Positions 8,319 to 15,954 of a DNA stretch of 64,000 nucleotides are shown here, one piece after another. Origin of the DNA: Streptomyces sp. A1277 (GTDB taxonomy: Bacteria; Actinomycetota; Actinomycetes; Streptomycetales; Streptomycetaceae); the NCBI RefSeq assembly GCF_004795015.1, contig NZ_SSBI01000036.1, positions 20,265 to 84,264 of the forward strand, written 5' to 3'. How positions within the stretch are numbered: position 1 is the stretch's first letter; every line of letters begins with the position of its first letter. Position numbers and translations under genes: made by a program. A model generated the notes under the pieces. That model ran no database searches. It was not told the DNA's origin and saw only the letters and a program-made list of their open reading frames with translations.

Positions 8319-8798
8319 TCAGGCCCCGGCAGCCGGTGCGGGGTCGCCGGACGGCCCGTCGATGCCGGGCCCGTCCGCCGTCTTCGCCGTGCAGTCGGCG
8401 CAGCGGCCGAAGATCGCGAAGTGCTTCATGTCGGTCTCGAAGCCGAACGCACCGCGCAGCTTCTCCGTGAACTCCTCGACCACGCCGACGTCGGCCTCGA
8501 TCACGCCGGTGCAGTCCCGGCAGACCAGGTGGATGTGGTGGTGGCGGTCGGCCAGGTGGTACGTCGGGGCGCCGTGGCCCAGATGGGCGTGGCTGACCAG
8601 TTGCAGCTCCTCCAGGAGCTCCAGGGTCCGGTAGACGGTGGAGATGTTCACGCCGGACGCGGTCCGGCGCACCTCGGAGAGGATGTCGTCGGGCGTCGCG
8701 TGTTCCAGCGTGTCGACGGCTTCCAGGACGAGCTGGCGCTGCGGCGTCAGCCGGTAGCCACGCTGACGGAGATCGGTCTTCCAGTCGGTGCTCACCAC
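8319..8798 (-). CDS. nur: Nickel-responsive Fur-family regulator Nur
   Basis: 159 residues with a GTG start. Nur represses nickel uptake and the iron superoxide dismutase when nickel is plentiful. The two metal sites described for S. coelicolor Nur fall at the same numbers here: H33, H86, H88 and H90, and H70, H72 and H126. The winged-helix recognition region is NISTVYRTLELLEEL. Two CxxC pairs (VCRDC and GRCADC) are also present. The Gly/Pro/Ala tail after about residue 140 is variable. The YgfZ-family gene follows 20 bases downstream. Confidence 0.93.
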   Translation of the reverse strand: MVSTDWKTDLRQRGYRLTPQRQLVLEAVDTLEHATPDDILSEVRRTASGVNISTVYRTLELLEELQLVSHAHLGHGAPTYHLADRHHHIHLVCRDCTGVIEADVGVVEEFTEKLRGAFGFETDMKHFAIFGRCADCTAKTADGPGIDGPSGDPAPAAGA

Positions 8799-8865
8799 AG
8801 CCCCCAGTGTAGATCCGGGCGGAACGACTGCCCCGGGAAAGCGAGGACCACCGCGTGAGCGGTGC

Positions 8866-9438
8866 CTACTTGAAGAAGGCGATGCCGTCGTCCGGCAGGT
8901 CGCCGAGGCTCTTGGCCATCGCCTCGACCTCCTGGGGCGTGACGGTCTTCTTCAGGTGCGCCGACATGTACGGGCGCAGCTCGACCTCGGGCGTCGCCTT
9001 CTCGCCGACCCACATGAGGTCGCTGTTGACATAGCCGTAGAGCCGCTTGCCACCGCTGTACGGGCCGGAGGCCGCGGTCCGGGCCACCGCGTCGGTGACC
9101 AGGTCGATCTGCGGCTTCTTGTCGGCCAGCTCGCCGTACCAGATCTCGATGACGCCCTGGTCGCGGGCCATGACGACCTCGACCTTGCGCTCCTTGTCGA
9201 CGCGCCAGTAGCCGGTCTCGGTCTCCAGCGGGCTGACCTTGTTGCCCTCGGCGTCGAGCGCCCAGGAGTGCGAGGTGTACTCCAGGAAGTCCCGGCCGTC
9301 GTGGCTGAAGGTGACCTCCTGGCCGAAGTTGCACTTCTCGGCGCCGGGGAAGTCGGAGACACCCGCGCCCACCCAGTTGCCCAGGAGGAAGGCCAGCGGG
9401 ACGAGGTCCGGGTGGAGGTCGGACGGGATCTCGATCAT
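8866..9438 (-). CDS. Nitrobindin-like FABP-fold protein
   Basis: 190 residues. The GNWVGAG segment near residue 20 matches the GxWxGxG signature of the nitrobindin / DUF1794 family, ten-stranded beta barrels that bind ferric heme and NO. A His in SAHLKK near residue 164 is in the right place for the heme ligand. There is no signal peptide. The physiological role in Streptomyces is unclear; NO sensing or peroxynitrite scavenging is suggested for relatives. Confidence 0.82.
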   Translation of the reverse strand: MIEIPSDLHPDLVPLAFLLGNWVGAGVSDFPGAEKCNFGQEVTFSHDGRDFLEYTSHSWALDAEGNKVSPLETETGYWRVDKERKVEVVMARDQGVIEIWYGELADKKPQIDLVTDAVARTAASGPYSGGKRLYGYVNSDLMWVGEKATPEVELRPYMSAHLKKTVTPQEVEAMAKSLGDLPDDGIAFFK

Positions 9439-9495
9439 GAGCGGCTCAGTCGATCTGTGAGGCGGGAGGCGGGAACGCCGGGAACGGGAAGGTGG

Positions 9496-9597
9496 TCAGC
9501 GCTGACCCTGGTACAGCTTCTTCACGGTCACGCCGGCGAAGGCGAGAACGCCGACGCAGACCAGGACCAGCAGGGCGGAGAAGAATGCCTCAAGCAC
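9496..9597 (-). CDS. 33-residue single-pass membrane protein
   Basis: A GTG at 9597 sits 6 bases after a strong GAGGAG site and opens a 33-codon frame. It encodes MLEAFF, a hydrophobic helix of about 18 residues, and the basic end VKKLYQGQR. I recall near-identical short proteins in other Streptomyces, but no function. The ribosome site and the clean membrane-helix pattern support real translation. It lies between the three-gene membrane operon and the nitrobindin-like gene. Confidence 0.75.
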   Translation of the reverse strand: MLEAFFSALLVLVCVGVLAFAGVTVKKLYQGQR

Positions 9598-9631
9598 GGG
9601 GGCTCCTCGAACGAGCGGTATGGCGGCAGTA

Positions 9632-9671
9632 CAGGGCCGGGCCCCAGCCTAATGGGTGGGGCCCGGCCCTG
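9632..9671 (-). terminator. Hairpin after the three-gene membrane operon
   Basis: A 14-bp perfect stem (CAGGGCCGGGCCCC / GGGGCCCGGCCCTG) with a 12-base loop, 40 bases past the last stop of the operon and upstream of the 33-residue gene. Confidence 0.65.
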
Positions 9672-9710
9672 CCGGTCCGGGGCGTCCTGACGGGCGTTCT
9701 GCGGGGCGGC

Positions 9711-10616
9711 TCAGCCCAGCAGCTGGTTCTGCAGGATGACCGTCTGGTGGAACGGGACACGGGGCGTGCCGCCGTCGCCCTTGCGGGACTGGACGACCAG
9801 CGCGACCGTGTCGCCCGCGATCACGTAACCCGCCCGCACCTGCGCGGCACCGAACGGCTTCGGCTCGCTGAAGACGTACGACGCGGTGTCCTCCACCTTG
9901 CCGCCGCCCGTCCAGCTCTCGTCGAACTCCAGGTCCCGCGCGCCGAGCAGCAGGTCACCGGCGGATGACGCCCCGCTGTAGCGCTCGTCGCGGAAGGCGT
10001 CGGCGTCCTCCGCAGAGTTGAACTGGAGCAGGTAGACCCGGCTCGACGTGCCGTCCGGCATGGTCCAGCCGCGCGCCGCGATGTGCCGCAGGGCCCCCTC
10101 GCGCAGGGTGTCGCCGAGGCCCGCGCGCCGGTCCTTCACGTACTCGGACGCGAACTGCTCCGTGCCGACCCAGCCGCCCTTGAGCTTCTTGTCCACCGTG
10201 GCCCCGGCCGGTGCGGGGAGCAGCAGCTCGCGCAGGTCGGCGTGGTGGACCTCGGAGAGGTTGCCGGCGTTGAAGGGGCGCGGCTTGCCGGCCGGGAGCG
10301 CGGGCAGGGTGAGCCGGGGGTACTCCCAGCGCCCGTCGGCCTCGGTGGCCAGTCCGGGCACGTCCGTACGTTCCATCGAGGTGATCCCGTACGCCGTACC
10401 CGCCCCGACCGCCCCGAACACCAGCACGGCGACGGTCCACCGCGCCACGGCCCGCAGCGTGCGGCGCGGCGGCCGGGGCTCCGCCGTGGCGGGGGCCTGG
10501 ACCGGGGCCGGTGGGATCGAGGGCATGGGCGGGGCGACGGAGGCCGGCGGTGGCACGGGGGCGGGGTGGGCCGCTGCCGCCGCCTCGGGCTCCGGTGCGG
10601 CCGTCTGCTCGGTCAT
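9711..10616 (-). CDS. Membrane-anchored protein, third gene of coupled trio
   Basis: 301 residues. A Pro/Ala-rich cytoplasmic N-terminus of about 55 residues is followed by one membrane helix (about 63-80) and an extracellular domain. The ATG overlaps the stop of the previous gene as ATGA, so translation is coupled. The extracellular part shares layout with the two upstream genes: a stretch ending in a LRELLLPAP-like segment, then a domain ending in a VIxQNQL-like helix. I do not recognise the family. The shared plan suggests duplication and a hetero-oligomeric surface complex, which is inference. Confidence 0.75.
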   Translation of the reverse strand: MTEQTAAPEPEAAAAAHPAPVPPPASVAPPMPSIPPAPVQAPATAEPRPPRRTLRAVARWTVAVLVFGAVGAGTAYGITSMERTDVPGLATEADGRWEYPRLTLPALPAGKPRPFNAGNLSEVHHADLRELLLPAPAGATVDKKLKGGWVGTEQFASEYVKDRRAGLGDTLREGALRHIAARGWTMPDGTSSRVYLLQFNSAEDADAFRDERYSGASSAGDLLLGARDLEFDESWTGGGKVEDTASYVFSEPKPFGAAQVRAGYVIAGDTVALVVQSRKGDGGTPRVPFHQTVILQNQLLG

Positions 10617-11461
10617 ATGTACTCCCCCGGGGACGTGATGTGGTTGAGCTGGTCCTTCACCAGCTCGGCGACGGCCGCCTTGTCGAACGGCTTGGTCCCG
10701 GACGCCGAGAACGTGACCATCACCTCGCCCTCGTACGCCGTGCAGAACATCCCCTCGATCCGCTGCTTGGTGTTCTCGGGGTCGCGGAAGCACCTGGCGT
10801 TCTTCTTGTGGCCGTCGATGGCCGGCCCGTCACGCAGGACGCCGACGCTGTCGAAGAGTCCGGCCCGGAAGGAGTAGAGGTCCTTCAGGGCCTTCCTGTC
10901 CTTCATCCGCACCAGCTGGGTGGTGATGACCAGGTCGTTGCCGTTCGAGGCGTACGTGCGGACGGCCAGGCCCTGGATGCGCAGCTTGTCGACCCGCTTC
11001 TCGAAGTCGCGCCGGGGCCGGCCGGACAGTCCGCGGCCGCCCTCCTTCATCTCGGCGGCGGCCGCGGGTCCGCTGACCTCCGCGTCGTTGCCGTAAGTCC
11101 CGGAGTCCGGGCCGAGCCGGTAGCCGGCCGGGACGGGCAGCAGCAGCTTGCTCAGCTCGGTGGAGGCCCGGCCCCGGGCGACGTCACCGGCCGGGTCCTT
11201 GCCCGGCTCGTGCGCGGGCTTCTCCCACAGCCGGGTCGGCACGGTCCGGTCCGCGTCGTCGACGGTGGCCTTCGTGTACGCGGCGGCGCCCGCGACGGCG
11301 GCGAGCACCAGCACGACGGGGACGGCCGTGAGCACCACCCGCCGCGCCCGGCCCTTCCGCGCGGGGGCTGCGGCCGGCTCAGGTGCGGCAGCGAGGGCGG
11401 CGGCCGGCGCGGGCTCGCTGTCCGCCGGCGGTGCGGGCACGGTCGTGTGGTCGTCGTTCAC
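10613..11461 (-). CDS. Membrane-anchored protein, second gene of coupled trio
   Basis: 282 residues from a GTG at 11461 that overlaps the upstream stop as GTGA. An Ala/Pro/Glu-rich cytoplasmic segment of about 38 residues precedes one membrane helix (about 42-61) and an extracellular domain. The segment ELSKLLLPVPAGYRLG parallels LRELLLPAPAG in the next gene and LRKLVAPRPKGWE in the previous one. Two Cys in the extracellular part (NARCFRDP and GMFCTAYEG) could form a disulfide. Function unknown. Confidence 0.75.
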   Translation of the reverse strand: MNDDHTTVPAPPADSEPAPAAALAAAPEPAAAPARKGRARRVVLTAVPVVLVLAAVAGAAAYTKATVDDADRTVPTRLWEKPAHEPGKDPAGDVARGRASTELSKLLLPVPAGYRLGPDSGTYGNDAEVSGPAAAAEMKEGGRGLSGRPRRDFEKRVDKLRIQGLAVRTYASNGNDLVITTQLVRMKDRKALKDLYSFRAGLFDSVGVLRDGPAIDGHKKNARCFRDPENTKQRIEGMFCTAYEGEVMVTFSASGTKPFDKAAVAELVKDQLNHITSPGEYI

Positions 11462-12258
11462 AGGCGCTCCAGCTGTCGCTCGGCCAGCGTCCGGATGTCC
11501 TTCTTGCTGATCGGCGCGGTGTCGTAGACGTGGATGTCGACCATGACGTCGCCCCGCTGGAAGATCGCCCTGGCCCGGTGGACGGGCATGTATCCGGGCT
11601 TCCGGTCGGCCGGGTAGACGTAGTACCGGCCGTTCGCGCTGCCCTTGAGCGCGGTGCCGCCGTTGCCCGCGCCGTGGTCGGTCTGGGGCATGTACGAGCG
11701 CTGGTCCTCCGCGTGGTCTGCCGCCGCGGCACCCGAGCGGAACTGCACCAGCCGGACGGTGGCCGTGCGGTGCTCGCCCTTCTTCCAGGCCGCGCCCGCG
11801 ACCCGGCGGATGCCCTGGTCGAGGAGGTCGCCGTACATGTAGTCCTCGTCCTCGAATTCGAGTGCGTAGCCCTCGAGCCCCAGCCACCCGTCCCACCCGA
11901 GCGTGGTCAGCAGCTTGTCCTCCTCCCAGCCCTTCGGCCGGGGCGCGACGAGCTTGCGCAGATCGCCGTCCGCGCGGACCCTGCGGTCCTGCGAGGCGGG
12001 CAGCGGGTCCGGCGCCTTCCCGGCGGGCAGCGCCTTCGCCGGGTACGCGAGATCCGGCTGCGAGAGCGCGGTGAGCGGTGTCGGCGCGCGTCCGGCCTGG
12101 ACGCCGTAACCGACCGCGACGCCGCCCGCGATGCCGAGCAGGGCCGCGGCGGCGATGATCAGCGTCGTACGTCCGCGCGGGCGCCGTTCACCGGCGGCGC
12201 CGGGCTCCGGTGTGTCCGCGGGCGGCTCGGGCTGCCCGTCGGAAATGCTGTCGTCCAT
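11458..12258 (-). CDS. Membrane-anchored protein, first gene of coupled trio
   Basis: 266 residues. An acidic Pro-rich cytoplasmic N-terminus of about 30 residues, one membrane helix (about 32-51), then an extracellular domain. It carries the same LRKLVAPxPxGW landmark as its two downstream neighbours and ends in a helix after DTAPISKKDIRTLAERQ. The start ATG at 12258 faces the DsrE gene across a 113-base divergent spacer. The three genes should be one transcript. I can name no function. Confidence 0.75.
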   Translation of the reverse strand: MDDSISDGQPEPPADTPEPGAAGERRPRGRTTLIIAAAALLGIAGGVAVGYGVQAGRAPTPLTALSQPDLAYPAKALPAGKAPDPLPASQDRRVRADGDLRKLVAPRPKGWEEDKLLTTLGWDGWLGLEGYALEFEDEDYMYGDLLDQGIRRVAGAAWKKGEHRTATVRLVQFRSGAAAADHAEDQRSYMPQTDHGAGNGGTALKGSANGRYYVYPADRKPGYMPVHRARAIFQRGDVMVDIHVYDTAPISKKDIRTLAERQLERL

Positions 12259-12358
12259 ATGCAAAATGGGTCCCCCCACGAGACCTTGAGGCACGGATTC
12301 CGTTATCCGCGCACACAACTGACCCACAGGTTGCCAACGGGGTTGTAAGGCCGACGGT

Positions 12359-12364
12359 TACAGT
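12359..12364 (+). promoter_or_regulatory. Possible -10 element of a leaderless dsrE-like transcript
   Basis: TACAGT lies exactly 7 bases before the ATG at 12372, the spacing expected if transcription starts at the A of the start codon. No good -35 hexamer is visible at the usual distance, and there is no Shine-Dalgarno sequence, which fits leaderless initiation. Confidence 0.4.
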
Positions 12365-12371
12365 TCCGTAC

Positions 12372-12734
12372 ATGCCGAAGAAGCTCGTGATCAAGGTGAC
12401 CGCAGGTGCCGACTCCGCCGAGCGCTGCTCGCAGGCGTTCACCGTGGCGGCCGTCGCCGTCGCCAGCGGGGTGGAGGTCTCGCTCTGGCTGACCGGGGAA
12501 TCCGCGTGGTTCGCCCTGCCGGGGCGCGCCGCCGAGTTCGAGCTGCCGCACTCCGCGCCGCTGCCGGACCTGATCGAGTCGATTCAGGCGGGCGGCCGGA
12601 TCACGCTGTGCACGCAGTGCGCGGCCCGGCGCGACATCACCGAGGAGGACGTCCTGGAGGGCGTGCGGATCGCCGGTGCGCAGGTCTTCGTCAGCGAGAT
12701 CATGGCCGACGGCGTGCAGGCGCTCGTCTACTGA
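12372..12734 (+). CDS. DsrE-family protein
   Basis: 120 residues with the DsrE/F-like fold: an N-terminal strand (KLVIKVTAGAD), AERCSQAFTVAAVAVASG, and a central GRITLCTQCAARRDI segment. The Cys pair CTQC resembles the sulfur-carrying Cys position of DsrE/TusD-type sulfurtransferases, so sulfur relay is possible. The nearby rhodanese and MoaD-like genes agree with that, but the link is only contextual. Confidence 0.8.
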   Translation: MPKKLVIKVTAGADSAERCSQAFTVAAVAVASGVEVSLWLTGESAWFALPGRAAEFELPHSAPLPDLIESIQAGGRITLCTQCAARRDITEEDVLEGVRIAGAQVFVSEIMADGVQALVY

Positions 12735-12872
12735 GGGGTCCTCCGGGCGCGGCGGCGGCCGACAGCTCTGTGGAGTCCTTTGGGCACGGCGGGCGACAGC
12801 TTGTGGAGTCCTTTGGGCGCGGCGGGCGTCAGCTCCGAGGGTCCTCCGGCGCGGCGGCCGTCAGCCGCGTCG
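12735..12872. repeat. Four imperfect tandem copies of a ~33-bp unit
   Basis: Between the DsrE stop and the end of the DUF3099 gene the sequence repeats four times with the pattern GGAGTCCTTTGGGCGCGG followed by CGGGCGNCAGCT. Copies two and three (about 12771-12837) are nearly identical; copies one and four are more diverged, and copy four includes the DUF3099 stop codon. Confidence 0.75.
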
Positions 12873-13250
12873 TTTCCTGCCGTCCAGCTCGTCCCACCAG
12901 GCGTCGGACTCCGGATCGCCGGTGGCACCGTTGGGGCCGGCGGGACCGGTGGGTCCGTCCTTGCCGGGCCGGGTGGCACCGTGGGGACCGGCGGGACCGG
13001 TGGGTCCGTCCTTGCCGGGCCGGGTGTCGCCGGGTGGGGGCGGACGGGCGGCGGGCTCGTCCCACCAGCGGTCCTCCGGCCCCTTGCGGTTGCCCACCAT
13101 CGCCGCGACGGGCGGGATCACCATCGCGACCACGCACATCGCGATGGCGGCCGGCATCGACCAGAGCCTCACGAAGGCCCAGGCCGAGACGAAGAGGACG
13201 AGGCACACGCCCATCAGCACGAAGTAGGCGCGCCGGCGTCGGCGATACAT
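12861..13250 (-). CDS. DUF3099 membrane protein with collagen-like repeats
   Basis: 129 residues. Two membrane helices at about residues 8-27 and 30-52 follow a basic N-terminus (MYRRRRR). The cytoplasmic or external tail contains two tandem 17-residue units built on TRPGKDGPTGPAGPxGA, that is Gly-x-y triplets as in collagen, then DAWWDELDGRKRR. The WWDE motif occurs twice, before and after the repeats. DUF3099 is actinobacterial and uncharacterised. Confidence 0.82.
   Translation of the reverse strand: MYRRRRRAYFVLMGVCLVLFVSAWAFVRLWSMPAAIAMCVVAMVIPPVAAMVGNRKGPEDRWWDEPAARPPPPGDTRPGKDGPTGPAGPHGATRPGKDGPTGPAGPNGATGDPESDAWWDELDGRKRRG
12921..13022. repeat. 51-bp tandem duplication inside the DUF3099 gene
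   Basis: Two 51-base units (12921-12971 and 12972-13022) differ at only a few positions. They encode the two 17-residue collagen-like units, so copy number can change without breaking the frame. Confidence 0.9.
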
Positions 13251-13318
13251 GACTCCAGCGTAGGCCGGATTCGCTCGCGCGGCCGGTCCAGCGGAAGCGG
13301 AATCCCCCTCCGGGCAGC

Positions 13319-13376
13319 CCGAAGGGCCGTACCCGCGCCAAGGAAGCGTCCAACCCCCTGGGGTACGGCCCTTCGG
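13319..13376 (-). terminator. Long inverted repeat after the cysA-DUF1416 unit
   Basis: Perfect 16-bp arms (CCGAAGGGCCGTACCC / GGGTACGGCCCTTCGG) enclose a 26-base loop, 30 bases past the DUF1416 stop. It most likely ends that transcript before the separately expressed DUF3099 gene. Confidence 0.65.
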
Positions 13377-13405
13377 CCGGTCGCCGGCCGCGCCGGCGCC
13401 ACTTG

Positions 13406-13693
13406 CTAGACGGCGATGGCCACCTCGGCGAGGCCACCCGTCTGCGCCACGACCGTGCGGTCCGCGCTGCCGCCGGGGACGAGGGCGCGCACCGTCCAGG
13501 TGCCCTCGGCCGCGTAGAAGCGGAACTGTCCGGTGGCCGAGGTCGGGACCTCGGCGGTGAACTCGCCGGTCGAGTCCAGCAGGCGGACGTAGCCGGTGAC
13601 GGGCTCGCCGTCGCGGGTCACGCTGCCCTGGATGGTGGTCTCACCGGGCTTGATGGTCGAAGCGTCGGGGCCGCCGGCCTTTGCTCCACACAT
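13406..13693 (-). CDS. DUF1416 protein
   Basis: 95 residues. The N-terminus MCGAKAGGPDASTIKPGETTI and the repeated beta-strand pattern GSVTRDGEPVTGYVRLLD...TGQFRFYAAEGTWTVRAL match the small DUF1416 family, which accompanies thiosulfate sulfurtransferase genes in actinobacteria and has a transthyretin-like beta fold. It lies 75 bases downstream of cysA on the same strand. The Cys at position 2 could be an acceptor in sulfur transfer, but this is inference. Confidence 0.87.
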   Translation of the reverse strand: MCGAKAGGPDASTIKPGETTIQGSVTRDGEPVTGYVRLLDSTGEFTAEVPTSATGQFRFYAAEGTWTVRALVPGGSADRTVVAQTGGLAEVAIAV

Positions 13694-13768
13694 GGTCTTC
13701 TGTCCTTCGGGTCTCGGTCGTGCTGGTCGGGAGTCCGCCCGCTCGCGCGGGCGGCGTGGCGCCGGGCC

Positions 13769-14614
13769 TTACTTGTTGGCGCCGAGCTCGATCGGCACGC
13801 CGACGAGGGAGCCGTACTCGGTCCACGAACCGTCGTAGTTCTTGACGTTCTCCTGGCCGAGGAGCTGGTGCAGCACGAACCAGGTGAGCGCGGAGCGCTC
13901 GCCGATGCGGCAGTAGGCGATGGTGTCCTTCGACAGGTCGACCTGCTCGGCCTCGTAGAGGGCGCGCAGCTCGTCGTCCGACTTGAAGGTGCCGTCGTCG
14001 TTGGCGTTCTTCGACCACGGGATGTTGCGGGCGCTCGGCACGTGGCCGGGGCGCTGCGACTGCTCCTGCGGGAGGTGGGCCGGGGCGAGCAGCTTGCCGC
14101 TGAACTCGTCGGGCGACCGCACGTCGACCAGGTTCTGGTTGCCGATGGCCTTCACGACGTCGTCGCGGTAGGCGCGGATCGACTCGTCCTGCGGCTTGGC
14201 CTTGTACTGGGTGGCCGGGCGGGACGGGACCTGGTCGCCGTCGACGAGGTCGCGGGAGTCGAGCTCCCACTTCTTGCGGCCGCCGTCGAGCAGACGCACG
14301 TCCTGGTGGCCGTAGAGCTTGAAGTACCAGAACGCGTAGGACGCGAACCAGTTGTTGTTGCCGCCGTAGAGCACGACCGTGGTGTCGTTGGCGATGCCCT
14401 TCTTCGACAGCAGCTCCTCGAAGCCGGCCTGGTCGATGAAGTCGCGGCGGACCGGGTCCTGGAGGTCCTTGGTCCAGTCGATCCGGATCGCGTTCTTGAT
14501 GTGGTTCTTCTCGTACGCGGAGGTGTCCTCGTCGACCTCGACGATGGCGACCTGCGGGTCCTCGATGTGGGCCTCGACCCAGTCGGCGTCTACCAGGACG
14601 TCACTGCGGCTCAT
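13769..14614 (-). CDS. cysA: Thiosulfate sulfurtransferase (rhodanese)
   Basis: 281 residues with two rhodanese domains. It moves sulfane sulfur from thiosulfate to cyanide or other thiophilic acceptors. The active loop AYCRIGERS near residue 232 carries the catalytic Cys; the N-terminal domain is the inactive partner (LYGGNNNWFASYAFW). The ATG follows a GGAGGAG site. A Cys-containing leader peptide and its promoter lie upstream and DUF1416 follows downstream, so the unit probably responds to cysteine or sulfur supply. Confidence 0.92.
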   Translation of the reverse strand: MSRSDVLVDADWVEAHIEDPQVAIVEVDEDTSAYEKNHIKNAIRIDWTKDLQDPVRRDFIDQAGFEELLSKKGIANDTTVVLYGGNNNWFASYAFWYFKLYGHQDVRLLDGGRKKWELDSRDLVDGDQVPSRPATQYKAKPQDESIRAYRDDVVKAIGNQNLVDVRSPDEFSGKLLAPAHLPQEQSQRPGHVPSARNIPWSKNANDDGTFKSDDELRALYEAEQVDLSKDTIAYCRIGERSALTWFVLHQLLGQENVKNYDGSWTEYGSLVGVPIELGANK

Positions 14615-14772
14615 TGTGTTCTCCTCCGGGGCAGTCTGCGGCGAGATGGTGCGTAATCGTGCGTGATGCGGATGTACGGGGCGCGGGCCGGCCCCGCGAG
14701 CACAGGCAACATGCGGGATGGCCCCGACCTGCGGTCGAAGGGCCCGGGAACGCGGGAAACAGGACGTCCCGC

Positions 14773-14880
14773 TCAGACAGTGCGACAGAGCATGGCGGCG
14801 ACGCGGCACAGGTCCACTGCCCGCCGCTTCGTGAGATCCGCCTGTCCCCGCTGCGGGAGACCGCCAATAGAGCACTGCAT
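14773..14880 (-). CDS. 35-residue Cys-containing leader peptide upstream of cysA
   Basis: An ATG at 14880 opens a 35-codon frame ending in TKRRAVDLCRVAAMLCRTV. The pattern RRxVDLxRVAxxLCR is what NCBI pipelines call putative leader peptide in actinobacteria, usually ahead of sulfur-assimilation genes. Cys codons are at positions 3, 25 and 32. A promoter with its -10 seven bases before the ATG predicts a leaderless message. Translation through the Cys codons probably controls downstream cysA, like the cysteine-responsive upstream frames known in mycobacteria; the mechanism here is inferred. The 158-base spacer to cysA contains several GC-rich stems. Confidence 0.85.
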   Translation of the reverse strand: MQCSIGGLPQRGQADLTKRRAVDLCRVAAMLCRTV

Positions 14881-14887
14881 GGGTCCG

Positions 14888-14917
14888 ATCGTAGGGAGGT
14901 ACGGGCGGACATGTCAC
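14888..14917 (-). promoter_or_regulatory. Promoter of the leader peptide-cysA unit
   Basis: On the minus strand the -35 GTGACA (14917-14912) and -10 TACGAT (14893-14888) are separated by 18 bases, a good housekeeping sigma match. The -10 ends 7 bases before the leader ATG, so transcription should begin at or next to the start codon. Confidence 0.7.
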
Positions 14918-15097
14918 CGTTGTGTCGCATGGCGAGACGCGATCGTCCGCCATACGGGATGAGGTGCGGGTGCACGCAGCTCCCGCACCGCTTCCCGGGC
15001 TGCGGGGCCGACCGGTCATCTGCGGACCGGACTCGGCCGTCTCACTATGTGGCAGGCGGAGCCGGTGCGCCTGAGGTCTACCCGGCCGCGGGCCGGA

Positions 15098-15787
15098 TCA
15101 TCCCGCCAGGCGTACGTCGGTGCCGGTCACCGATATCTCCAGGCCGTCGGCGGTCGGCTGGATCTTCTCCAGCTTCAGGCCGTTCGGCAGCCCGCCGACC
15201 TCGCGCTCGAAGTCGGTCTTCTCGCGGATCAGCCCCTCCAGGCCCGGGATGCCCTCGCCCGGCACCTTGTCCGCGTGGACGCGGACGGTGTGGCCGCCGA
15301 CCAGGGTGACGGAGGACAGGACGCTGCGCGAGAGCGTGCGCCCCAGGATGTCGACCGTCCCGGTCACCTTCACCTTGCCCTTGCCGCCGTACTCGACGGC
15401 GACGCCGTCGCTGGCCGCCTTCGTCAGGTCCTCGTAGGAGATGACGGCGGTCCCGGTGGCGTGGGCGGCGGTGGCGCCCGAGAAGCCGTCGGTCAGCCGC
15501 ACCCGGTGCAGTTCGGCGTTCATGGTGGAGATCCGCAGGGTGCGGCCGGCCGCGGTCGTCTCGATCCCGGTGATCTCCACGTCGACCTCGTCGAGCTCCG
15601 ATCCGGCGAGCTGGGTCAGGAACGGGAAGCCCTTGATGGAGACGTCGGTGGAACCGATCCGCGCCCCGTCCACCTTCACCCGGTCCTCGGCCTGCGACTC
15701 GGCGACGTACACCGCCACCCGGTCCACGGCGACGAACACCCCCGCCAGAATCACCAGGACGACGAGTGTCGTTCGCAGTGCGCGCAT
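15098..15787 (-). CDS. DUF2993 (LmeA-like) membrane-anchored protein
   Basis: 229 residues. An N-terminal uncleaved membrane helix (about 5-23) is followed by a beta-rich DUF2993 domain with the landmark VSIKGFPFLTQLAGSELDEV. Family members in mycobacteria (LmeA) bind phosphoinositides and act in mannan assembly at the cell envelope; a related envelope-lipid role here is only inference. The ATG at 15787 has an AAGGA site and is preferred over the much longer open frame. Confidence 0.82.
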   Translation of the reverse strand: MRALRTTLVVLVILAGVFVAVDRVAVYVAESQAEDRVKVDGARIGSTDVSIKGFPFLTQLAGSELDEVDVEITGIETTAAGRTLRISTMNAELHRVRLTDGFSGATAAHATGTAVISYEDLTKAASDGVAVEYGGKGKVKVTGTVDILGRTLSRSVLSSVTLVGGHTVRVHADKVPGEGIPGLEGLIREKTDFEREVGGLPNGLKLEKIQPTADGLEISVTGTDVRLAG

Positions 15788-15882
15788 GCCTGTCCTTCCC
15801 CGCCTGCCCGTCCGTACGGACCCCTTGGCGCCCGTGAGCCACCTGCGACCGCACGGCACGTCCCCGCGTGATCGACGTGCGA

Positions 15883-15913
15883 AAGCCCTCCAACGGTTCC
15901 CCGTGGAGGGCTT
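15883..15913 (-). terminator. Hairpin terminator between membrane gene and DUF2993
   Basis: A 10-bp perfect stem (AAGCCCTCCA / TGGAGGGCTT) with an 11-base loop lies about 40 bases past the stop of the multi-pass membrane gene and reads out into a TTT run on the minus strand. Confidence 0.6.
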
Positions 15914-15954
15914 CGCCATGCAGCCGGCGCGGTACCGATTCCCGCCGTACGGGC

